NCBI RefSeq assembly: GCF_014200575.1
Contig: NZ_JACHBZ010000004.1
Location: 1 to 64,000 of the forward strand
Origin: Mucilaginibacter saanensis
GTDB taxonomy: Bacteria > Bacteroidota > Bacteroidia > Sphingobacteriales > Sphingobacteriaceae
DNA: 64,000 nt
Direction of reading: 5' to 3'
Part shown: positions 50,191-58,363 of the stretch, in pieces
Layout of the letters: the number at the start of each line of letters is the position of its first letter
How positions within the stretch are numbered: position 1 is the stretch's first letter
The notes under the pieces: generated by a model
Database searches by the model: none
What the model was told of the DNA's origin: nothing
Seen by the model: only the letters and a program-made list of their open reading frames with translations
Made by a program: the position numbers and the translations under genes

Positions 50191-51147
50191 TCAGTCCTTC
50201 GTTATGATGTCATTGATGATCATATCAGCATGGATACGGGAGTTTTCAATAAACCACAGATGGGTATCCAGCCCGCCACATACTACACCAGCCAGGTACA
50301 AGCCGGGTAGGTTGGTTTCCATAGTTTCAGGATTATATTGCGGAACAAATTTATCTTCAGAAAGAATAATACCCAGCTTTTTCAAAAAGTTGAAGTTGGG
50401 CTTATAACCCGTCATGGCCATTACATAATCATTAGGAATGGTAATGATACCCTCCGGGGTTTTAATATCCACTTCGCGCTCACGTACGGCGTCAAGGTTG
50501 GAGTTAAAATGCGCTTTAATACTCCCTTCCTTTATCCGGTTGATAATGTCAGGGCGCACCCAGTATTTTACCCGGTTGCTAACTTCGGCACCACGGATCA
50601 CGAGGGTAACCTCGGCGCCTTTGCGGTAAGTTTCCAGGGCCACGTCAATGGCCGAATTACTTGAACCCACAACCACCACTTTTTGCAGGGTATAAAAATG
50701 CGGGTCCTGGTAATAATGTTTTACTTTTGGCAGCTCTTCGCCCGGAATATCCAGGTTAACGGCAATGTCATAAAAACCGGTAGAAAGTATTACTCTTTTG
50801 GCCTGGTAGGTAGCTTTGCTGGTTGTAATTGTATAGATGCCGTTTTCGCTCTTAACGTTGGTAACCTCCTCAAATAAATTCAAAGGCAGATTATTGGATA
50901 GGGCAACTCTGCGGTAATATTCCAGGGCATCATTACGGGTAGGCTTGTTATGCACGGTAACAAAGGGTACGCCACCGATCTCCAATTTTTCGGACGTGGA
51001 GAAAAACGTCATGGTTGATGGGTAGTTATACAAGGAGTTAACCAGGCATCCTTTTTCAACTATTACAAAACTTAAACCGGCTTTTTGAGCAGCAAGACCG
51101 CAAGCTAAACCAATTGGGCCGCCACCTATAATGAGTATATCGAGCAT
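50191..51147 (-). CDS. ypdA: YpdA family (putative bacillithiol disulfide reductase)
   Basis: The 318-residue flavoprotein has the FAD motif DILIIGGGPIGLACGLAAQ, the family stretch NYPSTMTFFSTSEKLEIGGVPF, and the NADPH motif KVVVVGSSNSAIDVALETYRKGAEVTLVIRG. It lacks the CxxC pair of thioredoxin reductase, as YpdA does. YpdA uses NADPH to reduce oxidised bacillithiol. Whether this organism makes bacillithiol cannot be told here, since no bsh gene is in the window. A -7-like element TATCTTCG (51152-51159) lies four bases before the start codon. The SRP RNA gene lies upstream on the same strand. Confidence 0.88.
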   Translation of the reverse strand: MLDILIIGGGPIGLACGLAAQKAGLSFVIVEKGCLVNSLYNYPSTMTFFSTSEKLEIGGVPFVTVHNKPTRNDALEYYRRVALSNNLPLNLFEEVTNVKSENGIYTITTSKATYQAKRVILSTGFYDIAVNLDIPGEELPKVKHYYQDPHFYTLQKVVVVGSSNSAIDVALETYRKGAEVTLVIRGAEVSNRVKYWVRPDIINRIKEGSIKAHFNSNLDAVREREVDIKTPEGIITIPNDYVMAMTGYKPNFNFLKKLGIILSEDKFVPQYNPETMETNLPGLYLAGVVCGGLDTHLWFIENSRIHADMIINDIITKD

Positions 51148-51271
51148 TGTGCGAAGATAGGCAGTTTAGGGAGAAGTAATATCGTTTGAATGTCGAACAT
51201 CGAATTAATTTTCATCATCCGATAGGGGGGATTTAGTGTTCGATATTGCCCTTTTGGAAAAATCAGGGCAT

Positions 51272-51378
51272 AAAAAAGGGTAAGCTACTTTTATCGCGCC
51301 GCTCAACTCTCTACCCTTGCTGTGTTCCCACCCTGGGGGAGTTCAAGAGGAGCTGGCCGTAAAAGACTTACCCCGGCG
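51272..51378 (-). ncRNA. ffs: Signal recognition particle RNA (4.5S/small type)
   Basis: The minus strand contains the conserved apical part CAGGGTGGGAACACAGCAAG with flanking complementary strands CTTACCCC and GGGTAAG that close the hairpin. The length of about 100 bases fits the small bacterial SRP RNA that pairs with Ffh for membrane targeting. The 3' end runs into six T residues (51272-51277), which act as terminator. The 5' and 3' ends are placed from the closing stem and are uncertain by a few bases. Confidence 0.9.
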
Positions 51379-51386
51379 CAAATATA
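51379..51386 (-). promoter_or_regulatory. -7 element of the SRP RNA gene
   Basis: On the minus strand TATATTTG (51379-51386) is a full TAnnTTTG match directly before the RNA 5' end. No good -33 element is visible at the expected distance. Confidence 0.65.
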
Positions 51387-51485
51387 GAAAAAGGTTTGTT
51401 TATGGTTAATAAATTGTTAAAAAAGTTAATAGGCTATCATTTAGGGCATTAAGTTGATAATGGCTTAAATTTGGTGAAATATGCA

Positions 51486-52058
51486 TCAGCATGAACCTGC
51501 TTTTTTTGCAAATGGCAGCTTAATATATTCCTTATAATGGTTAAATGTGTGTCCGCTTTCCTTTTCTAACACGGTTAAACCCTCGGCTTTAAAGGAGTCG
51601 CGGTATTCAATTTTTTGAAAATATGGCCATAGCGTATCAAAAAGTTCAGTCGGTATTTTTCTGGCAACGGTAATATGGGGGCTTATTTTTTTGTTTGTTC
51701 TTAACGCCTGCTTAATGCTGTTGAACCAATGGGCTGTTTCTTCGTCCAGTTGCACGGCTGCATAAATAGTTCTGAAGTTTGGCCCATGGGTAAAAAAATC
51801 AAAACCGCAGATGTTTAATTCACGTACCGGTATTGCTCCAATTTTTAAGCCGATAAGTTCATAAAACGATTTCAGTGTTAATGGCTTTTTGGTATCTGAA
51901 TCAATTTTATCCCTGATAATGTCAAATGAAATATGCGCCCTGGCGTACATGCCCGGAAAATTTCCGATGTGTTTGCTTGATGAGCGCTTCAATAAATTGA
52001 TCTTTTTATCTATATGCTCCGGAGCCGGAATAATGGTGAGGTAATCTTTGTAATCCAT
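51486..52058 (-). CDS. 2H phosphoesterase superfamily protein (2'-5' RNA ligase-like), copy A
   Basis: The 190-residue protein has both HxS/T motifs of the 2H superfamily: HIS at 42-44 (RAHISFD) and HIT at 128-130 (SPHITVAR), spaced as in 2'-5' RNA ligase and CPDase-type enzymes. These two histidines would act on cyclic phosphate or 2'-5' linkages; the natural substrate is unknown. It follows a related gene (52064-52693) by 5 bp, and both begin with similar N-termini (MDYKDYLTII and MYEDYLMLL), so they arose by tandem duplication. Confidence 0.85.
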   Translation of the reverse strand: MDYKDYLTIIPAPEHIDKKINLLKRSSSKHIGNFPGMYARAHISFDIIRDKIDSDTKKPLTLKSFYELIGLKIGAIPVRELNICGFDFFTHGPNFRTIYAAVQLDEETAHWFNSIKQALRTNKKISPHITVARKIPTELFDTLWPYFQKIEYRDSFKAEGLTVLEKESGHTFNHYKEYIKLPFAKKAGSC

Positions 52059-52063
52059 AATAA

Positions 52064-52693
52064 TTAAAAAAGATTGGTTTGGTTTTGAAGGTAATTTTCT
52101 ATTGATACCTGTTTATCAATAATAGCTTCTGCCATATTGATCATCCCCTTGCTGCTTTTAAACTCAAAGGTTTTAAAAGGTATCCATTGGGGCGATGGTG
52201 CAAACGTTTCGCGTTTAAGCATCTTTATTTCTTTGATCCAGAATGGTTCAACCAGTTTTTTGTGCCTGAAATTTGGCCAGAGCAAATTAAAATGCTCCGC
52301 CGGTATATCTCTTACAACTGTAATATGGGGTACCAGGGATTTCCGGATGTTCAGGTTTTTCTTTAACAGGGTAAACCATTCGTCTACCGCGGGTGTAATC
52401 CGGATATGTGCATAAATGGTCATTTTGCTATGCAGGTGGCTAAAATATTTAAATCCGTCTAAATGCAGTAAAACCGGAGGCATGGTATTCAGGTTTTTCT
52501 CCAGCAGGCCAAAGTTGGTTTCGGGCATCATTGGCCGTTGGCGTTCCCGATGCTGAACGGAAATATGAGCAGGGGAATCCATACTTTTATAATTGCCTAT
52601 AAGCTTTGCCGATGCTTTTTTGTAACGTGCAATTTCATACTTAACTCCTTCGGGAGGCGAGAGCAGCATTAAATAATCTTCGTACATGTTCAT
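52064..52693 (-). CDS. 2H phosphoesterase superfamily protein, copy B
   Basis: The 209-residue paralogue of the previous protein has HIS at 43-45 (SPAHISVQHR) and HIT at 123-125 (LVPHITVVRD), so both catalytic histidines are kept. Identity with copy A is low outside the motifs, which suggests an old duplication with divergence. It carries about 19 more residues at the C-terminus (INMAEAIIDKQVSIENYLQNQ). A second ATG at 52687 would also match the start of copy A. It is divergent from dinB with 74 bp between them. Confidence 0.84.
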   Translation of the reverse strand: MNMYEDYLMLLSPPEGVKYEIARYKKASAKLIGNYKSMDSPAHISVQHRERQRPMMPETNFGLLEKNLNTMPPVLLHLDGFKYFSHLHSKMTIYAHIRITPAVDEWFTLLKKNLNIRKSLVPHITVVRDIPAEHFNLLWPNFRHKKLVEPFWIKEIKMLKRETFAPSPQWIPFKTFEFKSSKGMINMAEAIIDKQVSIENYLQNQTNLF

Positions 52694-52756
52694 GACAGGA
52701 GGGGTTTTAATAGAACAAAAATGCTAATATTTTTAGTAAAATACTAATTTTATTTT

Positions 52757-52764
52757 CATATTTG
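52757..52764 (+). promoter_or_regulatory. -7 element of dinB, three bases before the start codon
   Basis: CATATTTG (52757-52764) matches TAnnTTTG at all but the first defined base and ends three bases before ATG 52768, the same geometry as for rpe. A TTTAG word lies about 20 bases upstream (52732-52736). Confidence 0.5.
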
Positions 52765-52767
52765 TGC

Positions 52768-53952
52768 ATGGATGCTAAGCGGCATATTGTACACATTGAT
52801 CTTGATTCGTTCTTTGTATCGGTTGAGCGTAAATTTAACCCCAGCCTGATTGGCAAAGCAGTGATTATAGGTGGCTCGGCCGAAAGGGGGGTGGTGGCCT
52901 CCTGCAGTTATGAGGCACGTAAATATGGCGTACACTCGGCTATGCCCACCCGGCAGGCCCTAAAGCTTTGCCCTCATGCAATTCTGGTACATGGTACGCA
53001 TGGCCGGTATTCCGAAGCATCACGCGAGGTAACGCAGATCATCCATGATTCGGTACCGCTTTATCAAAAAACATCGGTTGATGAGTTTTATATTGATCTT
53101 ACCGGGATGGAGCGTTTTTATGATTGCTACCAGATGGCTTCAAACCTGCGTCAGAAAATTATCCGCGAAACCGGACTGCCGATTTCGTTTGGTATGGCCT
53201 CTGGCAAAACAGTAGCTAAAATGGCCACAAACCAAGCTAAACCCAACGGGCAGTTATATATTAAGCACGGCCAGGAACTTGAGTTTTTAGCACCTTTACC
53301 CATCGGTAAAATTCCCGGACTTGGCGAAAGTACCTGCCAAAAGCTGTATCAATACGGTATTGAAAAAATTGGTGATCTCCAGAAAACTAATGTCCGTTTT
53401 TTGGAAGCGGTTTTTGGTAAGGCAGGCAAGTATCTGTGGGAAAGAGCCCGGGGGATTGATGATAGTGAGATAGTGCCGTATGCCGACCGTAAATCCATTT
53501 CAACAGAACACACTTTTACCAATAATATAAACGACCAGCGCACGCTTGAAACCATACTGGTATCCATGACGGAGGAACTTGCAGCCAAATTGCGGAAGGA
53601 GAATAAGCTATCGTCATGCATGGCCATTAAAATACGTTATGCCAATTTTGAAACGCATACCCAGCAGCAAAAAATAGCGCTTACCGCCGCCGAGCATATA
53701 TTGATACCGGGCGTAAAGAACCTGCTAAAAATAGCGTGGAACAGGCATCGCCCCATTCGGTTAATTGGGGTACGGCTTAGCAATTTATGTACCGGCAGCT
53801 ACCAGATCAATCTATTTGAAGACAATGAAGAGCGTATCAGGCTGTACCAGGCTATGGATAAAATTAACTTTAAGTTTGGCGATAAAACCGTTTGCCGAGC
53901 CGCTGGGATGGAGATAGGTACCCGGAATTTTAATCCGTTTTTAAAGGGATGA
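52768..53952 (+). CDS. dinB: DNA polymerase IV
   Basis: This Y-family translesion polymerase has 394 residues. Catalytic metal ligands are Asp11 (HIDLDSFFVS), Asp105 and Glu106 (SVDEFYIDL). The thumb HhH region GKIPGLGESTCQKLYQYGI and the little-finger domain are present. Residues 346-350 read QINLF, a beta-clamp-binding motif, with about 44 further residues after it, so the clamp motif is not at the extreme C-terminus. ATG 52768 is preferred over a TTG two codons upstream. It is divergent from the 2H pair, and a REP-like element follows it. Confidence 0.94.
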   Translation: MDAKRHIVHIDLDSFFVSVERKFNPSLIGKAVIIGGSAERGVVASCSYEARKYGVHSAMPTRQALKLCPHAILVHGTHGRYSEASREVTQIIHDSVPLYQKTSVDEFYIDLTGMERFYDCYQMASNLRQKIIRETGLPISFGMASGKTVAKMATNQAKPNGQLYIKHGQELEFLAPLPIGKIPGLGESTCQKLYQYGIEKIGDLQKTNVRFLEAVFGKAGKYLWERARGIDDSEIVPYADRKSISTEHTFTNNINDQRTLETILVSMTEELAAKLRKENKLSSCMAIKIRYANFETHTQQQKIALTAAEHILIPGVKNLLKIAWNRHRPIRLIGVRLSNLCTGSYQINLFEDNEERIRLYQAMDKINFKFGDKTVCRAAGMEIGTRNFNPFLKG

Positions 53953-53972
53953 TGATTGAACCACGTATCCCT

Positions 53973-54052
53973 GTCGTGCTGAACGTAGTGAAGCATCTAT
54001 TGGTCAAGACGAAAGGTTTTTGAATAGATCCTTCGTCCCCTCAGCATTGACA
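53973..54052. repeat. REP-like paired-hairpin element
   Basis: The left hairpin reads TGCTGAACGTAGTGAAGCA (53977-53995), and the right part reads CTTCGTCCCCTCAGCA then TTGACA (54031-54052). Between them ATCTATT and AATAGAT (53995-54029) can also pair. The element lies between the convergent dinB and GNAT genes. Confidence 0.65.
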
Positions 54053-54077
54053 AATAAAATAGGTTACTTCAATAGTG

Positions 54078-54605
54078 TTAAATCAATTCCCTCTTCATGA
54101 GCAGGTCGGCTTGTATGTCGCTGCCCAACATAAATGTGTGATTACTGAATACTTTAAATCCATGCTGTTCATAAAATTTTTGAGCCTTTTTATTGTGTTC
54201 CCAAACACCCAGCCAAACATACTGGAGTTTTTTATCCAGGGCCTGCTGCAAGGCAAAGTCAAGTAAATGGTGCCCTATCTTTTTACCATGATGTTCGGCC
54301 AAAACATAAATTCGTTCCACTTCAAGGGCGTTACTATCCTGAAATTCGGTTTGTGCAGTATTATAATTTAGTTTGAGGTAACCTGTTATTTGCCCGTTAA
54401 CCATAGCAAAGTAAAAAGCGGAATCAGGGTTATGAAGCTCCGATCCTATTTTTTGCTCAGTAAAAGCCACTGAAGCATAGGCCTCCATATCGGCCGTACT
54501 ATTGAGCGGTGCCCAAAAATCAAAAAAGGTTTTTTTGCTGAAACGGAGTAATATATCAGCATCAGCTGTTGTCACTTTTTCAATGGTAACTGCGTTATCT
54601 GTCAT
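54078..54605 (-). CDS. GNAT family N-acetyltransferase
   Basis: The 175-residue protein is one GNAT domain. The acetyl-CoA motif is VERIYVLAEHHGKKIGHHLLDFAL (about 95-118), followed by the usual C-terminal WLGVWEHNKKAQKFYEQHGFK. This layout resembles spermidine/aminoglycoside-like small-molecule transferases such as the PaiA type. The substrate is unknown. A PaiB-like gene lies 11 kb away (42384), which may be chance. The gene sits 24 bp after the four-helix membrane protein and may be part of the same minus-strand transcript as the sigma factor. Confidence 0.88.
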   Translation of the reverse strand: MTDNAVTIEKVTTADADILLRFSKKTFFDFWAPLNSTADMEAYASVAFTEQKIGSELHNPDSAFYFAMVNGQITGYLKLNYNTAQTEFQDSNALEVERIYVLAEHHGKKIGHHLLDFALQQALDKKLQYVWLGVWEHNKKAQKFYEQHGFKVFSNHTFMLGSDIQADLLMKRELI

Positions 54606-54629
54606 GAAGTTAAAATTGCGTTAGGCTAC

Positions 54630-55220
54630 TCAGTCAAATTGCTCTTTGAGGCGTACCAGTCTATCAATCATCAGGTTAAGCTTTTCTTCCTCGTTTTTAA
54701 ACATCCGGGGCTTGAGGTAAAATGTGGTAAATAAGAACCAGATAATGGTGGAGCCGTAAGTGACTAATTTAAACGGGAGCGAAGCGGTTTCCAATACCTC
54801 AATAAAGTATAAGGCTAAACCTGCGCTAATGAGTAGTATATATGTATAATAGAACCAGCCTATTACTTTTGTTCTGTTTTTTTGGTAGGCCTTAAGGCTT
54901 TCGAGGTACTCGGATGGGTTAAGGGTGGCATCGCGCTTGCTTAATATATGGTAGTGCCTTACAATGAGCGAGAGGTACATGAGCATAGTGACCAGTACTA
55001 TCAGTATACCCACCGTGGTAACCCATGATTTAAAGGCCAGGAAAAAGGTAATAATAAATGCAAATACCGCTATTACCACCATGGCCACAATTGTCCAGTA
55101 TAACTTAGTAGTTATGCTGCGAATCCCCTTCTTTACCTGCTTCAGCACCTCATCCACTGAAAGCTGATCTGGTTTTGGCTGTCCCTGCCAAACCGACATC
55201 AAATGATCAAAGTCTTTCAT
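54630..55220 (-). CDS. Membrane protein co-encoded with an ECF sigma factor
   Basis: The 196-residue protein has four hydrophobic segments in two pairs (LYWTIVAMVVIAVFAFIITF with WVTTVGILIVLVTMLMYLSL, and VIGWFYYTYILLISAGLALY with LVTYGSTIIWFLFTTFYL). The first 40 residues are cytoplasmic and contain a short helix with a conserved-looking Trp (HLMSVWQGQ). There is no zinc-binding anti-sigma motif (HxxxCxxC). Its start overlaps the sigma gene by 14 bases, so it is the direct partner candidate. An anti-sigma role is inferred from context, not from sequence. Confidence 0.72.
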   Translation of the reverse strand: MKDFDHLMSVWQGQPKPDQLSVDEVLKQVKKGIRSITTKLYWTIVAMVVIAVFAFIITFFLAFKSWVTTVGILIVLVTMLMYLSLIVRHYHILSKRDATLNPSEYLESLKAYQKNRTKVIGWFYYTYILLISAGLALYFIEVLETASLPFKLVTYGSTIIWFLFTTFYLKPRMFKNEEEKLNLMIDRLVRLKEQFD

Positions 55221-55704
55221 ACTGGTTATATAATTCTGTTAATTTTTGTTTTATTCTGTAAATTTTCACCCTCAGGTTCCCTTCCGATATGCCCGAAATT
55301 TCAGCTATTTCGGGATAAGGTACTTCATCAAGTACCATAGTTATTATTATTCTTTCAGTTTCTTCCAGCTTTGATATACATTTATACAGCAAAGCAACCT
55401 TCTCGTTTTTGTCCGATAGTTCTTCTCTTTTCGTTTCGGCTATTTGCGGGGTAAGCTCGTCTTTAGCCTGTCGTTTTTCTGATCGTAGGTAAGTTAAACA
55501 AGTATTTACGGCAATACGGTATATCCAGGTTGATATCATTGCCTGGTTCCGGAATTTGTCTAAATTTTGCCAAACTTTTAAAAAGGTTTCCTGTAAAAGG
55601 TCGTTCGCGGCATCATCATCGCCGGTGTAACCGTAGCATAAATGGAATATCTTTTTCGAATTAGCTTCATATATTTGCTTGAAGGCTGCTTCTTTGTTGG
55701 CCAC
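55207..55704 (-). CDS. ECF-type RNA polymerase sigma factor
   Basis: The 165-residue protein has sigma region 2 (about 8-78, QIYEANSKKIFHLCYGYTGDDDAANDLLQETFLKVWQNLDKF, with the DDDAANDLLQETFLKVW core) and region 4 (about 108-160, CISKLEETERIIITMVL, then EISGISEGNLRVKIYRIKQKL). It directs RNA polymerase to an unknown regulon. The reading frame starts with GTG at 55704; no ATG is available before region 2. It is followed by the membrane protein with a 14-base overlap and preceded by the helical protein at 55750. Confidence 0.92.
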   Translation of the reverse strand: MANKEAAFKQIYEANSKKIFHLCYGYTGDDDAANDLLQETFLKVWQNLDKFRNQAMISTWIYRIAVNTCLTYLRSEKRQAKDELTPQIAETKREELSDKNEKVALLYKCISKLEETERIIITMVLDEVPYPEIAEISGISEGNLRVKIYRIKQKLTELYNQYERL

Positions 55705-55749
55705 TGTGTTAATAGGTTTTTTAATTTAGATTGCAGTTGCGTCTATATG

Positions 55750-56277
55750 TTACAACAGGTAATCAGTCTTTTTAAACCACGATAGTTTTTTTTCTGCGTT
55801 ATCCAGTAGCGTATTATAACTGCCGGCATAGTCAAACTGCAGATCCTCATGGAGCTTGTTTATTAAAGTACGTATCTTTTCTATCTGCCGTGTCAGTATC
55901 AGCCTGATAGGTTTATATGTGGTACGCCTGTCGGCATATTCCAGGTAATTATCGCAAAAATTAATCAGCAATTCAATTTCAGCCTCCTTTGATCCGGCAA
56001 ATTTGGTGTATTTGCTTATCAGCCTTAAAATTTTGCGCATCCCCTTTGCTGCATGATAGCTTAATGCCGATAGCTGACTAAACATAAAACCGGCCTCGGC
56101 CTTAACCTTTTCAATAAAGGCTGCCTCGTCATGAGCCTCAAATAACAAGTAGGCCAGCAGCTCTTTATTCTCTTTTTTATAGCGTGCCAAACGGAGCAAT
56201 AATTCAGTGAGCTGCTCCTGCGGCAGGTGCTGAATTTCTTTTTTTATGTGCTGTAATCCGTAGGTGGTAATGCTCAT
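55750..56277 (-). CDS. Hypothetical all-helical protein, 175 residues
   Basis: No family is recognised. The protein is nearly all helix and charged: TELLLRLARYKKENKELLAYLLFEAHDEAAFIEKVKAEAG, then KGMRKILRLISKYTKFAGSKEAEIELLINFCDNYLEY, then LTRQIEKIRTLINKLHEDL. There is no signal peptide or membrane segment, so it is probably cytoplasmic. It is the first gene of the minus-strand run ending in the GNAT gene and is 45 bp from the sigma-factor start, so a shared transcript is likely. Its relation to the sigma factor is unknown. Confidence 0.65.
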   Translation of the reverse strand: MSITTYGLQHIKKEIQHLPQEQLTELLLRLARYKKENKELLAYLLFEAHDEAAFIEKVKAEAGFMFSQLSALSYHAAKGMRKILRLISKYTKFAGSKEAEIELLINFCDNYLEYADRRTTYKPIRLILTRQIEKIRTLINKLHEDLQFDYAGSYNTLLDNAEKKLSWFKKTDYLL

Positions 56278-56340
56278 GTGTGTTTAAAAATTTTAGCAAA
56301 ATATTAAATAGTTGTAGTTTAGCACCCTGCAAACAGGTAT

Positions 56341-57711
56341 ATGCATAAAAGCAAACTAACCCTCTATATTTTTATAGCCCTTATATTAGGTGTAATTACA
56401 GGCTATATTTACAATGTTCGTGTAATTAACGCTATTAACGTAAACATCAACACTGCCGATGCTACTATAAAAGCTATAAACACCAAATTGGTTTTACTGA
56501 ATGATAGTACTACCGCCAATTATATAGCGCTTAAAGCTCAAAAAGTACAACAATTAAAGATCAGTAAAGATAATAATTCTATCCGCGAGGATAAACTGGA
56601 AGGCTTTACCATTTTAAGCGATATATTTTTACGCTTAATAAAAATGATAGTTGCACCGCTGGTTTTTACCACGCTGGTGGTGGGTGTAGCCAAGGTGGGA
56701 GATATTAAGGCCGTGGGGCGCATTGGCGGTAAAACCATGTTGTGGTTTTTAAGCGCAACGCTGGTGTCGTTATTATTGGGGATGCTGTTGGTAAACCTGT
56801 TTGAGCCGGGTAAAGCCATGCACCTGCCGCTGCCTGACAGTCATTTAAGTACCGGTATTAAAAAAACGGCTATATCATTAACCGATTTTATCGGGCACGT
56901 TTTTCCTCGGAGCTTTATTGAAGCAATGGCCAATAATGAAATATTGCAGATCGTGGTATTTTCCCTGTTTTTTGGGGTAGCTACTGCTGCCATTGGTGAA
57001 CAGGGTAAAATTGTGATCAAAGCTATGGATGCCATAGCCCACGTGATATTAAAAATAACAGGTTATGTAATGAAGGTTGCACCTTTAGCTGTTTTTGGAG
57101 CTATAACAGCAGTTATAGCCAAGCAGGGGCTGGGGGTACTGTCAACCTATGGTATTTTTATAAGCGAATTTTATTTTTCATTGGTGATGCTTTGGCTCAT
57201 CATGATTTTTGCCGGTTTTATCATTTTACGTAAACCGGTATTTAAATTGGTAGGCAGCATTAAAGATGCCATGCTGATAGCTTTTAGCACATCAACCAGC
57301 GAGGCCGCTTACCCCAAGGTATTAATTGAATTGGAAAACTTTGGCTGCAGTAACAAAATAGTAAGCTTTGTTTTGCCCTTGGGCTATTCTTTTAATTTGG
57401 ATGGTTCCATGATGTATATGACCTTTGCTTCGTTGTTTCTGGCGCAGTCATACGATATTCATTTATCCTTTGGGCATCAGCTGTCTATGCTGCTGGTATT
57501 AATGCTTACCAGCAAAGGTGTTGCGGGTGTTCCGCGGGCATCATTGGTGGTAATTGCAGCCACGTTATCTATGTTTAATATCCCCGAAGCCGGTTTGTTT
57601 TTGCTGATCGGGATTGACCCTCTGCTGGATATGGGGCGGTCGGCAACCAACGTTTTAGGTAATGCCATGGCAACAGCCGTGGTAAGTAAGTGGGAGGGAG
57701 AGCTGGAATAA
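56341..57711 (+). CDS. Dicarboxylate/amino-acid:cation symporter (DAACS)
   Basis: This inner-membrane sodium- or proton-coupled carrier has 456 residues, a GltPh/GltP-like layout with about eight membrane helices and two re-entrant loops. Motifs: hairpin HP1 AFSTSTSEAAYPKVLIE, helix VII NLDGSMMYMTFAS (usual NMDGT), HP2 SKGVAGVPRASLVVIAA, and helix VIII LDMGRSATNVLGNAMAT with the substrate-binding Arg in GRSATNV. About 65 residues after the first helix (NINTADATIKAINTKLVLLND) form an extra periplasmic segment. The substrate (glutamate, aspartate or C4-dicarboxylate) is not decided by eye. Confidence 0.93.
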   Translation: MHKSKLTLYIFIALILGVITGYIYNVRVINAINVNINTADATIKAINTKLVLLNDSTTANYIALKAQKVQQLKISKDNNSIREDKLEGFTILSDIFLRLIKMIVAPLVFTTLVVGVAKVGDIKAVGRIGGKTMLWFLSATLVSLLLGMLLVNLFEPGKAMHLPLPDSHLSTGIKKTAISLTDFIGHVFPRSFIEAMANNEILQIVVFSLFFGVATAAIGEQGKIVIKAMDAIAHVILKITGYVMKVAPLAVFGAITAVIAKQGLGVLSTYGIFISEFYFSLVMLWLIMIFAGFIILRKPVFKLVGSIKDAMLIAFSTSTSEAAYPKVLIELENFGCSNKIVSFVLPLGYSFNLDGSMMYMTFASLFLAQSYDIHLSFGHQLSMLLVLMLTSKGVAGVPRASLVVIAATLSMFNIPEAGLFLLIGIDPLLDMGRSATNVLGNAMATAVVSKWEGELE

Positions 57712-57718
57712 ATATCTG

Positions 57719-57783
57719 GTAATTCAATAAAGTAAAATTCAGTAATTCAATAACTCAATAGTTCAATAAATCAATAATTACCC
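57719..57783. repeat. Iterated-word block (TTCAATAA)
   Basis: Between the symporter and the next gene the words AATTCAATAA, AATTCAGTAATTCAATAA, CTCAATAG, TTCAATAA and ATCAATAATT follow in tandem. GGTAATT at the start and AATTACC at the end are inverted. Confidence 0.5.
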
Positions 57784-58290
57784 ATGACAGATCGTACCAA
57801 AAAAATATTTTTCGCACTTACTATTATATTGCCGTTTTTGCTGTACTGCTTTTATTATTACGGCATGATGATCAAAAATGCCCCTTATCGCTTTTCTGAT
57901 TTCGACTCGATGTCTTTCCAGTATGGTAATATAGATAGCCTGGTTAATAAATATGATTCAAAAACAGGTAACTATCAATATCTTGATAAAAAGGACTCCT
58001 TAGTGAAAATGCATTTGAGGCTAACGAGTGACGATTTGCTGTATTTGCACCATAAAGCGGCTGATTTAGGTTTCTGGGACTTTCCGAAAAATGAGCAGGC
58101 CGATAGTGTTCAGGGGAAAAAGAATAAATCGGTGCGGTATATTATCGAGTTTAAATACAAGAAAAAAAGCAAGCGGGTTGTATTTGACAGCGAGTATAAC
58201 GGCGATCCGAAATTGATTGATGCCAACAAAACACTGATTAAGGAAATTGAGCAAAGTTTACTGGCTGCCGAAGAAAGACAGAAAAAATAA
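57784..58290 (+). CDS. Membrane-anchored hypothetical protein, 168 residues
   Basis: The protein has one N-terminal membrane helix (about 8-28, FFALTIILPFLLYCFYYYGMM) and a soluble, charged remainder (KYDSKTGNYQYLDKKDSLVKMHLRLTSDDLLYLHHKA...). The KRVVFDSEYNGDPKLIDANKTLIKEIEQSLLAAEE end is helical. I do not recognise a family. It resembles small envelope proteins of Bacteroidota that carry a DUF-type beta domain. It ends 73 bp before rplU and has no visible terminator, so read-through is possible, although rplU has its own promoter. Confidence 0.68.
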   Translation: MTDRTKKIFFALTIILPFLLYCFYYYGMMIKNAPYRFSDFDSMSFQYGNIDSLVNKYDSKTGNYQYLDKKDSLVKMHLRLTSDDLLYLHHKAADLGFWDFPKNEQADSVQGKKNKSVRYIIEFKYKKKSKRVVFDSEYNGDPKLIDANKTLIKEIEQSLLAAEERQKK

Positions 58291-58300
58291 AAGCACGGGG

Positions 58301-58331
58301 TTGTTTATTAAATAATCAATCCCTATATTTG
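58301..58331 (+). promoter_or_regulatory. Promoter of rplU-rpmA
   Basis: The -7 element TATATTTG (58324-58331, full TAnnTTTG match) follows a weak -33 (TTGT, 58301-58304) by 19 bases and predicts a leader of about 30 bases. Confidence 0.75.
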
Positions 58332-58363
58332 CACCTCGAATTTTAAAACAATAATTAACAAAC

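Larger units (their letters stand above)
51148..51485. other. 338-bp gap with SRP RNA and an iterated-word block
   Basis: The gap holds the SRP RNA gene (51272-51378), its promoter, and at about 51180-51246 the words ATCGTTTGAA, TGTCGAACATCGAA and, inverted, TGTTCGATATTG. These words form a degenerate inverted pair around about 35 bases. Nothing else is recognised. Confidence 0.6.

Noticed and set aside
57719..57783. CRISPR-like array
   Set aside because: The repeated units are 8-10 bases, contiguous and variable, without spacers of even length; no cas gene is in the window.
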